Shown here piece by piece: positions 1 through 11,295 of a stretch of DNA of 64,000 nt. Every line of letters begins with the position of its first letter. Within the stretch, counting starts at the first letter, position 1. The stretch lies in assembly GCA_032622095.1 (NCBI GenBank), contig CP136063.1:37054106-37118105 (forward strand). Reading direction: 5' to 3'. The DNA is from Siphonodentalium dalli (lineage: Eukaryota; Mollusca; Scaphopoda; Gadilida; Siphonodentaliidae). The position numbers and the translations under genes are program-made. The notes below the pieces were generated by a model. That model made no database searches. It saw only the letters and a program-made list of their open reading frames with translations, and had not been told where the DNA came from.

Positions 1-1027
1 CAATCATTATTATATTTAGCCGCTTCTTTAATATGCCTAGAAGACACCCTCCAGTTTCTCATATCATCCATACATGTATGTACCACATTCACTATTGAAT
101 GGGTAAATTATATGGTGGGCAGGTTGTAAACCTTTATTTATTTCACTATACTTAAGTTGACGCACGGACATGTCTTAATATTTATAGTCCGTGAGCCAGT
201 CATCCATTCTGATTTATCACTGTCATTTCGGAGGGCTAGGTGTGTCATATGTCGCACCCGATCAGACACACACTTACCCACAACGGTTAACATATGAAGC
301 TTATTTCGGCCAATTTGGCCGTTTACTTCATGTCTGTTTTTCATCTGACGTGTGTGTCGAATAAATGATGTGGAGGATTTATGTAAATGTTAGCCCAAAC
401 TACATTTCCAAGTAACGATGGTTTTGTTGTTTATTTTGAGGAATAATACCGCGTCAGATGAATTCAGCCCAAATATGTTAACAGTTGTCGTGTAAAACAT
501 TCGGCAGTAGGTTAGCGTTATTTAGTATTTGTGGATGTTCTTTAACATGGGGAAAATAGACTACTGTGCTTGAACGAGCATGTGAATTTGTCGTTTTTAA
601 TGTATAGCAACTTGATAATCAATAACAGAGACATTCTCTGTCAAATATGGTCGCTCTATTTACGGTATTAATTGCGGAACTTTCTAAAGTAAACTACGCG
701 TAAACGGATACATACGGTAAATTATAGAAGGTGTCGGAATCGGCCTAATCGCCCCAGGCCAACTCGCCCAGTCGACATGTGTCAATTCGGTACCTACTAT
801 AACATGTACCCGAGGATGAGTCCGGTTCGGAATAAAATATGTATACGGGTGTTATATAGCGTTTTGTCCGTTGTTTCTCAATGAATACTATTGAAATTTG
901 GTGTATATGTCCGGGCTGGGACATGGAATACAACAACGTTTGAATTTATTTTTAAATTTACAAATTTGTTGATTTTATTCTTCTTTTTTTTCGTTCTGAA
1001 AACACACTATAAAGTGTATATAATATA
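1..1027. other. No gene recognised
   Basis: AT-rich sequence. The short open frames here have no recognisable motif, and I see no repeat unit or RNA gene. Confidence 0.5.
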
Positions 1028-1325
1028 ATAACGAACACGAGACATGCATAATTTATAAACTGTTAACAAAAGATATCAAATTCAATACATGACAAAGATG
1101 ACTCAGTGGAGTTTATAAAGTGAACATAAAAACATTGAGGTAAGAATATTTTTAAGGAATGCAACTTTATTTAATGATAATAAACACATAAATTAAAATA
1201 ACAAACATGAGACATACATAATTTATAAACTGTTAACAAAAGATATCAAACTCAATACATGACAAAGATGACTCAGTGAAGTTTATAAAGTGAACATAAA
1301 AATATCAAGGTAAGAATCTTTTTAA
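1028..1325 (+). repeat. Direct repeat pair, ~128 bp copies
   Basis: Copy 1 (1028-1155) and copy 2 (1198-1325) align at a fixed offset of 170 bases with only scattered substitutions. Both contain the words gagacat, ttataaactgttaac and atgactcagtg. The separating ~42 bases are AT-rich. Non-coding; origin not recognised. Confidence 0.8.
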
Positions 1326-1412
1326 GCATTTCCAAACCGTTTAGCACAGACCACAGTCCACTTCACTCATCCGATCATCACCAAACTTCATATTTATCTT
1401 GATATTGATCTA

Positions 1413-1763
1413 TCAAATATTTTTTTAATTTCATAGGAAAAAATGGTCGCCAGCGGCCATATTGCATTTACGTTATATGTTATCGCGTTATGTCGATATC
1501 TAGTATTACTTAGACATTTCACCTTTCCAGATTCATAATTGCTCCATTGACTGTAACAGATGAAATTATTCCCCTCTTCGGATAGAGTGTCAAATATTTT
1601 TTTAATTTCATAGGAAAAAATGGTCGCCAGCGGCCATATTGCATTTACGTTATATGTTATCGCGTTATGTCGATATCTAGTATTACTTAGACATTTCACC
1701 TTTCCAGATTCATAATTGCTCCATTGACAACAGATGAAATTATTCCCCTCTTCGGATAGAGTG
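1413..1763 (+). repeat. Tandem duplication, ~177-bp unit
   Basis: Two adjacent units (1413-1589 and 1590-1763) are nearly identical, apart from a 3-4 base gap after ccattgac. Each contains ggtcgccagcggccat, which resembles the ggccgctggcggccat core of the array at 62.8-63.9 kb. This may therefore be an old member of that family. The near identity suggests a recent duplication. Confidence 0.85.
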
Positions 1764-3030
1764 TCACTGAAACTTTATTTTGTCAGACTGTCTGTATAAT
1801 CACTGATTATATATGGCAATAATCTGTAATAAGATGTAGCACTATTTTATTTTATATTTACACGCAGTGCTGTTTTTATACAACAATTCTAATCCCTCCT
1901 AGATCATCATGTGATCGACCATACAACGCGCGAGGACCTGGTTGAATTAAGGGGGGTTTTATGGATCACTTCTGTCCTCAAGCTAGATTATACTTATGAC
2001 ATTTAATGGCATGTAACTAACGTGGAGGGTTAGATATGCTTGAGAAACCACCACTCTTTAATTCACACCAAGTTCTCAGCTGTCATGAACCCATAGCCAT
2101 GATATATGGTTTATTTTATGTATACTAGTATTATAGTTATTTTCAGTACCTTTATATACCAGTACTGTGTATAACAATGCATATAAATTAATCAATGTAT
2201 ACATGTATATTGATTCAACGGATTCAGTGGTTTTGTCCATCAGTCTATCAAATTTGCGGGGAAAACATGGCCACAAGCAGTACACCCTGCTAAATTTCGA
2301 ATTTGAATCAATTGGCGCACCCTGCAGCCAGCTTTTATTGGAGAACTTTTTCTCATGTGGATATTTTGGGTCACCGCTAGATGTGAGCCATATTTTGTTC
2401 TCAAACTGTCCTTGTGAAGACATCACTGCCAGCGGTGATTTTAAATTTTACTATTTTTATGGCTAAATAATTTGGTTGATCCTACAGACGATACCCCTTG
2501 TCCGATCGTCACCAGATTCCACAATGATCTTCTGGATAACCAGCGTGAGAGTAATCTAATTTTCCCGAATTTCGTTAAAAAACATTACCACAGGCAGCAA
2601 TTTGGTATCTTACTCTTTTATCCTCTTTTGCATGACTGAATTGTTTAGCAACTGTACAGACATATCCCTCATCTGATAGTCACCAAACTTCATATTGATC
2701 TTCGGGCTGACAACTAGATGGGAGCTATCGAATGCTTTGAATATTTTTGGAAAACATTGTCGACATGCAGTCATCTTCTATTTTGGTTTTTATATACATG
2801 TATATCTCTTCATGCGGATAGCCAGTATTACGTAGGTACTTCAACCTTCCGCATTCCTGTCATCATTTGAAATATAAAAATTTACCTGATACATGCACCC
2901 TTCAAAATATGTTTCGTCGTATCTATTTTAATGACCCGCATGGTAATATTGATACAGATATATTTGTCAAACATTTCTTTGTACAATATACAGGTATTTA
3001 GTTTGTAACTAAATCTAGAAATATATAATA
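1764..3030. repeat. Decayed relatives of the 62.8-kb repeat family
   Basis: No gene is recognised. At about 2260-2330, 2590-2640 and 2690-2790 there are degraded versions of the monomer words seen at 62.8-63.9 kb: aaaacatggcc, catgactgaat, caccaaacttcat, tagatggga. The two opposing open frames near 2.1-2.5 kb lie in this repeat and look non-genic. Confidence 0.4.
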
Positions 3031-3530
3031 GTAGCTGGTGGACCCGACTTCGTCCGGGATGTTCCCCTCTGATTTTCGGAGAATTGCGCGATTTAACCTT
3101 GAATTGACTATTTTAAAGGTGAAGGTCATGTCGGGGTCACGATTTGACCCGTCCAAAACACTCCCCGGACAAAAGTCACGACAAAAGTAGCCGTCGAAAT
3201 CCGCCCGGCTTTACCCGATTTGACCTTGAATTGACAATTTTGAATGTCAAGATCAGGTCAGGGTCACGATTTGACCCACCAGAAACACTCCTGGGACAAA
3301 AGTAACAGTAGGTATCAAATTTCGTTGAAATACTTCCGTTTTACCAGATTTGACCTTGAATTGATCTTTTTGAATGTCAAAGTCAGGTCGGGATCAAGAT
3401 TTGACCCGTCCAAAATACTCCCTGGAAATAATTTCCCCTAGGTATCAAATTTCGTCAAATCTGTCAGGCAGTTTTCCCGGCCATAGCTAACAGACAAACA
3501 GACAGACAAATGTCCAAAATATATATTAGA
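3031..3530 (-). mobile_element. Non-autonomous Helitron-like unit with 128-bp internal monomers
   Basis: Read on the minus strand, the unit starts TCTAATATATATTTTG (right edge 3530). A run of TGTC/TGTT words and 'tagctatggccggg' follow, and it ends with a hairpin built on CCGGACGAAGTCGG about 10 bases before the left edge. These match Helitron hallmarks: 5' TC, 3' hairpin then CTRR. The terminal tetranucleotide is degenerate here (plus-strand GTAG where CTAG is expected). Inside, the 'gaccttgaattga' block recurs at about 3091, 3219 and 3348, so the core is ~2.8 monomers of ~128 bp. No Rep/helicase frame is present, so it would depend on another element. Confidence 0.65.
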
Positions 3531-3909
3531 CTAGCTGATGTACTCGACTTCGTTCGGGCTAGTTAGCGATTTTTTTGTGATCGCCTCCATCTGGACAGTA
3601 CCCAGTAAAAACAGCGTCTGGCCAAACTATTGTTCAATTGGTCCAGAAACATGCGTATATCAGCACGTTCGAGAACATGGTCCCACGTGAAATTGGACCC
3701 GTCCATATTGCTCCCGGGATCGAAGTAGTCCAACACACAATTTTTTAGTCGGAATGGTCAAGGTCCAGAAACATGCCTATGAGCGAGGTCAAGTTGACAC
3801 GTTGAAATACCAAATTCGAGCAGTGTTAGAGTCTATAACACATACACACATGCATTCATGCATACACACATACATACATACAGACAGGTGTTTCAAAATG
3901 TATAATCGA
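3531..3909 (-). mobile_element. Second Helitron-like unit, abutting the first
   Basis: CTAG at 3531-3534 is the minus-strand 3' end and touches the 5' TC of the neighbouring unit with no spacer. The hairpin region (3541-3562) is a diverged version of CCCGGACGAAGTCGGG. The 5' end near 3909 is degenerate, with a caaaatgtataatcga remnant after tandem acacatacata and agacag words. Non-coding. Confidence 0.55.
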
Positions 3910-3984
3910 TAGCTAAAACAATTCTATGGTAGATAGTTCACGGCCGACCTGATGCATGCATCTTAATTTTCTTATATCTAATTG

Positions 3985-6256
3985 TTAACCTATAAAACAT
4001 ACACATTGTTAACCTATAAAACATACACATTGTTAACCTATAAGACATACACATTGTTGACCTATAAAACATACACATTGTTAACTTACACAACATACAC
4101 ATTGTTAACCTATACAACATACACATTGTTAACCTATAAAACATACACATTGTTAACCTATAAAACATACACATTGTTAACCTATAAAACATACACATTG
4201 TTAACCTATAAAACATACACATTGTTAACCTATAAAACATACACATTGTTAACCTATAAAACATACACATTGTTAACCTATAAAACATACACATTGTTAA
4301 CCTATAAAACATACACATTGTTAACCTATAAAACATACACATTGTTAACCTACAAAACGTACACATTGTTAACCTACAAAACGTACACATTGTTAACCTA
4401 TAAAACGTACAGATTGTTAACCTATAAAACGTACACATTGTTAACCTATAAAACGTACACATTGTTAACCTATAAAACGTACACATTGTTAACCTATAAA
4501 ACGTACACATTGTTAACCTATAAAACATACACATTGTTAACCTATAAAACATACACATTGTTAACCTATAAAACATACACATTGTTAACCTATAAAACAT
4601 ACACATTGTTAACCTATAAAACATACACATTGTTAACCTATAAAACGTACACATTGTTAACCTATAAAACGTACACATTGTTAACCTATAAAACGTACAC
4701 ATTGTTAACCTATAAAACATACACATTGTTAACCTATAAAACATACACATTGTTAACCTATAAAACATACACATTGTTAACATATAAAACATACACATTG
4801 TTAACTTACAAAACATACACATTGTTAACCTACAAAACATACACATTGTTAACCTACAAAACATACACATTGTTAACCTACAAAACATACACATTGTTAA
4901 CCTACAAAACATACACATTGTTAACCTACGAAACATACACATTGTTAACCTACGAAACATACACATTGTTATCCTATAAAACATACACATTGTTAACCTA
5001 TAAAACATACACATTGTTAACCTATAAAACATACACATTGTTAACCTATAAAACATACACAGTGTTAACCTATAAAACATACACATTGTTAACATATAAA
5101 ACATACACATTGTTAACATATAAAACATACACCTTGTTAACCTATAAAACATTCACATTGTTAACCTATAAAACATACACATTGATAACCTATAAAACAT
5201 ACACATTGTTAGCCTATAAAACATACACATTGTTAGCCTATAAAACATACACATTGTTAACCTATAAAACATACACATTGTTAACCTATAAAACATACAC
5301 ATTGTTAACCTATAAAACATACACATTGTTAACCTATAAAACATACACATTGTTAACCTATAAAACATACACATTGTTAACCTATAAAACATACACATTG
5401 TTAACCTATAAAACATACACATTGTTAACCTATAAAACATACACATTGTTAACCTATAAAACATACACATTGTTAACCTATAAAACATACACATTGTTAA
5501 CCTATAAAACATACACATTGTTAACTTACAAAACAGACACATTGTTAACCTACAAAACATACACATTGTTAACCTACAAAACATACACATTGTTAACCTA
5601 CAAAACATACACATTGTTAACCTACAAAACATACACATTGTTAACCTACAAAACATACACATTGTTAACCTACAAAACATACACATTGTTAACCTACAAA
5701 ACATACACATTGTTAACCTACAAAACATACACATTGTTAACCTACAAAACATACACATTGTTAACCTATAAAACATACACATTGTTGACCTATAAAACAT
5801 ACACATTGTTGACCTATAAAACATACACATTGTTGACCTATAAAACATACACATTGTTAACCTATAAAACATACACATTGTTAACCTATAAAACATACAC
5901 ATTGTTAACCTATAAAACATACACATTGTTAACCTATAAAACATACACATTGTTAACCTATAAAACATACACATTGTTAACCTATAAAACATACACATTG
6001 TTAACCTATACAACATACACATTGTTAACCTATAAAACATACACATTGTTAACCTATAAAACATACACATTGTTAACCTATAAAACATACACATTGTTAA
6101 CCTATAAAACATACACATTGTTAACCTATAAAACATACACATTGTTAACCTATAAAACATACACATTGTTAACCTATAAAACATACACATTGTTAACCTA
6201 TAAAACATACACATTGTTAACCTATAAAACATACACATTGTTAACCTATAAAACAT
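3985..6256 (+). repeat. 24-bp minisatellite, 94 full units plus 16 bases
   Basis: Units begin TTAACC and contain TATAAAA and CACATTG. From 3985 to 6240 every unit starts exactly 24 bases after the last, so I find no insertion or deletion in 94 units. Substitution variants occur in runs: aaacgtac (about 4351-4530 and 4630-4710), cctacaaa (about 4810-4950 and 5540-5760), gttgac (5785-5850). Because 24 is divisible by 3, one frame on each strand is stop-free. The plus frame reads LLTYKTYT repeatedly, the minus frame CMFYRLTM. The plus frame opens right after a TAA at 3979 and has no ATG, so I do not call a gene. Confidence 0.97.
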
Positions 6257-6628
6257 TGATAGGAAATGATATGCGTGCGTCTTCTATATTTAGTATATAT
6301 TCCGACATGATGATAAAAGATTTAAGAAGATCCATAGGCACATCGAATATAAGCGTATGGCGGGTAATCATGAAGCTGATAATCACTGAGATGAACCTTA
6401 ACTTAAACTTCACACAACCGTATACAGCCCCTTGTTTGACCATATATTCGAACATTATTTTTGTGATAGCTATAATCATCATCAAATGCGAACACATTGG
6501 GACATTGCTGACAATGTCCTCGCAATCTTCATGCCATATTGAGCTATGAGCAATAACGTGATATCCATCTGAATTATGTTGACACTTTCCTAGTTAAATA
6601 TATATATATATGTATAGTAAACTTGCAG
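6257..6628. other. No gene recognised
   Basis: Unique sequence after the minisatellite. The minisatellite's plus frame runs on to a stop at 6547-6549 without any recognisable domain. A short (TA)n occurs near 6599-6612. Confidence 0.5.
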
Positions 6629-6797
6629 TATAGTTCTTTAGGTGAAGAGCTCGGATGTTTGTTTTTTTGTGTCGTTGGTTCTACCGAACAATTTGTTCCG
6701 TAACTAGTTGGAAACTATAGTTCTTTAGGTGCAGAGCTCGGATGTTATTTTGTGTCGTTGGTTCTACCGAACAATTTCTTACGTAACTAGCTGAAAA
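6629..6797 (+). repeat. Tandem duplication, ~85-bp unit
   Basis: Units 6629-6715 and 6716-6797 share tatagttctttaggtg, agagctcggatgtt and gtcgttggttctaccgaac, with small indels. Non-coding. Confidence 0.85.
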
Positions 6798-7339
6798 TTT
6801 ACGACACGCTTGTTCTTGTAGCTTCCAGAAATGATCTGTTATATGACGCGACTAAAATGAACATTGTGGAACATGTCTGCTTTGGCTAACCCCGTGTAGG
6901 TGAATCATTGTATCACCAGCGATGGAGTGGTGCCTTGTTTTTTATGATAATATGATAAACCTATTATTTGTTTTATTTCTAAGGTAAGTAACGACGGATA
7001 AAAAGTAGCACGTAATGTGTCAAGCGACTAGAGTCCCATGTGATTCAGCGCTATATAAAGAAGAAATGCGGCTTAAAGATCCGCATGGAATTTTTGCACT
7101 TTTGTATAAACTCGTTGACTGCTCTACATTATCAATCGGCTTTCGATGTATCTGCTATTGAAACGAAAACATATTTCACGAACGTGGTAATTCAAGCCAG
7201 CGGAATGATCTAGATTTGAATGTAGTTCAATGTATTGCTATGTCTCCCATAGTTTCGCGGTCGATGCTAGGTGCGCCTTTGGCGGCTGTTGCTAACCAAA
7301 CTAGCAATGATTATTATTAGTGTACTCCGTGGTTGTCAT
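6798..7339. other. No gene; possible SINE-like tail near 7.02-7.07 kb
   Basis: No gene recognised. 'tgtcaagcgactagag' followed by 'cagcgctatataaag' (about 7018-7061) resembles the generic tail of some animal SINEs. I cannot see a tRNA-like head with A and B boxes upstream, so this is only a suggestion. Confidence 0.3.
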
Positions 7340-8037
7340 TTTCAGCTGTCCATGTTTGGGTGCGGAAGAGAACGAATATTACTATTAACGAGAACGGCTT
7401 TTAGTTCTGTGTTACCAAAGCACACATTCCCTGACATATGGAACTCATTGGATAAAAATAACAAGAACATAATCTTTCGAAATAGATTTAAAAATGTACT
7501 GACAAAAAGTTACATATCGCGATACTCGTCACAAATTAAATGTAACAATTCATTTTGTCGAGATTGCACAGATACATAAACTGCACGACATGAGCCCCAC
7601 CATTAAACTTGCTATTGCAAAAGCCAGGTATGTTCACCTTACATTTTGGCTGGAAGAACGCAAAATTAGTCTTTACAACTAGATGAGTACGATCAAAATG
7701 AAAAGAAACATTGAAAGACACTTGCTCTGTTCCATTCTAAAGGAATAATACTTCAGCCAGACTCTGTACCTATGATAAAGTAATACTAAGCCCAGTCCAT
7801 GGTAAACCGTTATGTGTGCAATAAGATTGGATACACCATTCCGTTATTTCAAAATACCATTCCATTTCTCGTTGTCGTTTTATGACTTAAAGTACAGCTA
7901 TATATAGGGCGGCAGGAAGACGGCCCATTTTGGCCATGCCGCTCCTGTACAATATACCTATGTTCACTTTTGTATATTGTATTGTTACAAATATCTATAT
8001 ATTGTACAAATAAATACTACTACTACTACTACTACTA
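7340..8037 (+). pseudogene. 5'-truncated LINE: ORF2 C-terminus and 3' UTR
   Basis: The open frame ending at 7579 contains LPKHTFPDIWNSL, then a cysteine-rich end (CNNSFCRDC). This lines up with LPKHAFPNVWNCL and the cysteine-rich end of the long LINE at 55-58 kb, so it is the C-terminal part of a related LINE ORF2. No reverse transcriptase is present. The 3' UTR holds a hairpin (7906-7947) that corresponds to one in the long LINE (58417-58460). The element ends in an ACT trinucleotide tail (about 8020-8037), the kind of short tandem tail many CR1/L2-like LINEs have. 5' truncation is usual for target-primed reverse transcription. The left edge is approximate. Confidence 0.75.
7906..7947 (+). 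other. LINE 3'-UTR hairpin, copy B
   Basis: GGGCGGCA pairs with TGCCGCTCC outside, and an inner GGCC/GGCC stem closes a short loop. The left internal loop is GGAAGAC, identical to that in the hairpin at 58417-58460. The outer stem has a C-G pair where the other copy has T-A. In related LINEs the 3' UTR is recognised by the element's own reverse transcriptase; that role here is inference. Confidence 0.7.
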
Positions 8038-8539
8038 CGGGTGTGTTCGTATCTTGTCCCGACTTGTGTTGAGATTCCCTTTCTGACTAAATCTTGACTT
8101 GGCACCACTTGTAGTGGACATTATATGCCTTATATATAATCAGGTAATATGATCTTACGTAACACGTAATGGAGCAACCACATTATTATGTGATCATCAA
8201 GTTCAATATTACAATAACTATATGATGGTACGTTCTACCTGTTCTACACTACTCGATGTCTGTATCATCACATTAAAATACGATGTTAGAACCGGGGTTG
8301 AGATAATCGTACGGTATATAGTCATCAATAGCCGGGTTACTAGTACCTGACGTTGCCCATCTTGTGAACTATTCAAACCCAGTATTAAATTGGTGAACAG
8401 TTCTGCCCCCCCCCTCCCCCGAGTACCAACATTGCGTTACAAATTATTTATAAATTTGAGACAAAAATAATAATGAAATTGTCCTGGTAGTTTGATATTC
8501 CATCAATATTTATGCATAAATATGTTTTTTTGAGATCGA
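8038..8539. other. No gene recognised
   Basis: AT-rich, with a C-rich stretch near 8407-8420. No motif or repeat assigned. Confidence 0.5.
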
Positions 8540-8690
8540 AAATAGATAGAGGATACCTAAGGTTTTTGAGTGAATACCATAATTACTTCAGGAGTGACTA
8601 GCAGTGGAAATATCGATTTTCAATTTTGATATTTCCGCTAATAGTCACACATGAATGCACTCAAAACACCATAGGTTATATCTATATTTA
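8540..8690. repeat. Foldback (MITE-like) inverted repeat
   Basis: Left arm words gtgactagcagtggaaatatc (8594-8614) and ggatacctaagg...ttttgagtg pair with gatatttccgctaatagtcac (about 8628-8648) and cactcaaaacaccatagg on the right. The inner arms match at 18 of 21 positions, with a ~13-base loop. A (TA)n tract follows directly on the right. Confidence 0.65.
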
Positions 8691-8725
8691 GGCTGGTTGA
8701 TTTTGGCGTACATTCTGCTATAGAA

Positions 8726-8763
8726 ATATATATATATATATATATATATATAGCTATATATAG

Positions 8764-8814
<51 letters not shown>
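8726..8814. repeat. (TA)n microsatellite
   Basis: Long TA run, interrupted twice by tagc. Confidence 0.95.
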
Positions 8815-8816
<2 letters not shown>

Positions 8817-9163
8817 CATGTTATTATGTTTGAAGTTGAACATTCTTTGAAGTTGAACATTCTTATTCTGAATAAAAGAAATTTAGATAGAAACTTATCT
8901 CATTGTACTGAAAACCTTCGATGGAATGTTCTGGGTACACACCCCACCCCCAACAAACCCCACCCCGAAACGAGCCAGCTGGGTTCCCCATCCATTCTTT
9001 GACACACCAAATGTGTCATCTGACATGGACCCGTGTCGCTCCAAACGTGTCACTTAACACGCCTGACGCGATGTTTATGGACATGTCATGTTTACTGTGT
9101 CATTTGACGCGCTTTCTGTGGACAAATTTTCGTGTCGTTTGACAAGGTAAAGTTTTTCAGTGT

Positions 9164-9480
9164 ATGGTATTTTACCGGATTTTGAGGGGTTAATAACATC
9201 GGCCGTGGACGCGTCAATGAGTCAATATATGGAATTAACACTACCACGCTACCACGCATCACCAAATATACTGTCCGAAAACACACGAAGACACCCGTAA
9301 TCACCTTGGCTCTCTTAGCCAACATCGGCATTTGTGGGGTTAATAACACCGGACGGACTCCCGGAGACGAGCGAGTGAGTAAACTTTTCTAGGTTGACCT
9401 CGTGGGGTATGTCGCTACGTTATAACGTCGATATATAATGTCCACGGGCTCATGGGGCGCCCGGGCGGTCCCGGGCGGTC
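9164..9480 (+). repeat. 316-bp GC-tailed repeat, copy 1
   Basis: Begins with tattttaccggattttgagg. It carries taataacatcggccgtgga in the middle and ends with a doubled cccgggcggt word. It aligns with copies at 9501-9815 and 10301-10616. The GC-rich tail stands out from the AT-rich surroundings. Open frames inside differ between copies, so it is non-coding. Family unknown to me. Confidence 0.85.
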
Positions 9481-9500
9481 CCGGTCTCTTTTTGTTTATA

Positions 9501-9815
9501 TAGTATTTTACCGGATTTTGAGGTGTTAATAACATCGGCCGTGGACGCATCAACTAGTCAGTATATGGAATTAACACTCAGGTGTACTGCACTAACACGC
9601 ATCACCAAAATATACTCTCCGAAAACACGAAGACACCCGTAATCACCCGGGCTCTCTTAGCCAATATCGGAATTTTGTGGGGTTAATAACACCGAACGGA
9701 GACGAGCGAGCGAGTATAATTTTCTAGGTTGACCTCGTGGGGTATGTCGCTACGTTATAACGTCGAGATATAATGTCCACGGGCCCATGGGGGCACCCGG
9801 GCGGTCCCGGGCGGT
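9501..9815 (+). repeat. 316-bp GC-tailed repeat, copy 2
   Basis: Separated by ~20 bases from copy 1 and in the same orientation. The preceding cccggtctctttttg matches the sequence before copy 3, so the true unit may include it. Confidence 0.85.
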
Positions 9816-10300
9816 GTGAGGTAATGAACACATATATATATGTACTAGTCTTTAATACGTCGTGAATAATATACAAGCAGTGTATACAAATGTGACAATC
9901 GAGGTGTATAAATCAAGTCACGAAGTGAAGCCCCCGAATGAAAGGGTGATGCCTGGAGAGGTATACGAACCTCAAGACGAAATGAGTCTAGTAAAACATG
10001 ATCTGATGGGGTGTAGCTGTGTCTTATATACTCTTTGGGATGACTATTTGATGAGGTATTTGGCAATACACATCGGCATTGGCTAAGCCGTTATGGTTAT
10101 TCAATATGACCATATTTGGGGAATCGCATTCATTGTATGCCGGTCTGGGCTGTGATTAAGATGTGCGAGGTTTATGTAAGGAACCGAGCACTGATATTGA
10201 GTTGTGGGTTCTATTCTTATACTTAGCGTGGGGGGATGACGGATAGTTACTTAGCATGGGGAGTTATGTCACAGCGGTCCCGGGCTCTTTTTGGTTATAT
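9816..10300. other. Spacer between repeat copies; no gene recognised
   Basis: Two opposing short open frames at 9845-10086 have no recognisable motif. The right end contains tacttagc twice, near 10220 and 10250. Confidence 0.45.
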
Positions 10301-10616
10301 AGTATTTTACCGGATTTTGAGGGGTTAATAACATCGGCCGTGGACGTGTCAACGAGTCAGTATATGGAATTAACACTCAGGTGTAGTGCATCACCAACAT
10401 ATTCTGTCCGAAAACACAAGAAGACACCCGTAATCAACCGGGCCCTCTTAGCCAATGTAGGAATTTGTGGGGTTAATAACACCGGCCGGAGACGAGCGAG
10501 CGAGTAAAATTGTCTAGGTTGACCTTGTGGGGGTATGTCGCTACGTTATAACGTCGATATATAGTGTCCACGGGCCCGTGGGGCCGCTCGGGCGGACGCG
10601 GGCGGTCCCGGGCGGT
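10301..10616 (+). repeat. 316-bp GC-tailed repeat, copy 3
   Basis: Same start and same cccgggcggt tail as copies 1 and 2, about 486 bases to the right of copy 2. Confidence 0.85.
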
Positions 10617-11187
10617 AATTAGTCACACCGCTTATTGCGGGCCATATATAAACTCATAATTTGTCAGCATATTTCTTGTCTGGAAGACGCTAGTGCAAAG
10701 GACAAGGATAAGGGCCCAAACAGATAATGACTCCTATACACATTGTTTTACTTTTTGTAAAACAATATGGTCTGAAATAGCCATCATATGGAGGTTGTCC
10801 AACTTTAGGGGGTGTCAGGATGTAAAGCTTGCAATAACAGTTATAAAATTTCAAGAACACGGGGAGGGGTGCACATATAATTATTCAAACACTTTAGGAA
10901 GGGGACGCAGCTGACACGTGATGGTTGCCGTCCTCAAACGACGAAGCTATATATATCAGAGTTATGGATGAAGCACTCAGTATGAGCGTTCATTGTTTCA
11001 TATGTGCTTAGTTCAGTGACCGTGAACACAATTTCGTTTGTTATCGAAATGGCCATGTATCGATCGGAATGCAATATTGAGATGCCGCTCAACTCAGATC
11101 AAGCTTGAATATCGGTCCCGATTGATAGCCATTTCGGGGCTCGAACACGTGTCAAGCTCGCGTACCCGCTGGACTATCATAATATAA
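10617..11187. other. No gene recognised
   Basis: Short open frame at 10693-10914 without motifs. Nothing else seen. Confidence 0.5.
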
Positions 11188-11295
11188 GTTACGGGACGAT
11201 TAGTGGTCGGATATGGTGTCATGTAAGGCGAAGTGAGATCAATATTAAGCTGAACCTCACATGACACCATAGCCGACCACTAAGCGTCCCGTAAC
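11188..11295. repeat. Hairpin with 37-bp arms
   Basis: Arm 11188-11224 (gttacgggacg...gtcatgt) and arm 11259-11295 (acatgac...cgtcccgtaac) are reverse complements at 35 of 37 positions. The loop is 34 bases. It could be a small foldback element or a precursor-like hairpin RNA. Confidence 0.9.

Noticed and set aside
3982-6549. 855-codon and 367/404-codon open frames over the minisatellite
   Set aside because: They are stop-free only because the unit is 24 bases. There is no ATG or domain, and both strands are open. Recorded as a repeat, with the silent-variant bias as a finding.
6999-7070. SINE
   Set aside because: Only a gcgctatataaa-like tail is visible, with no tRNA-derived head; kept only as a weak note.
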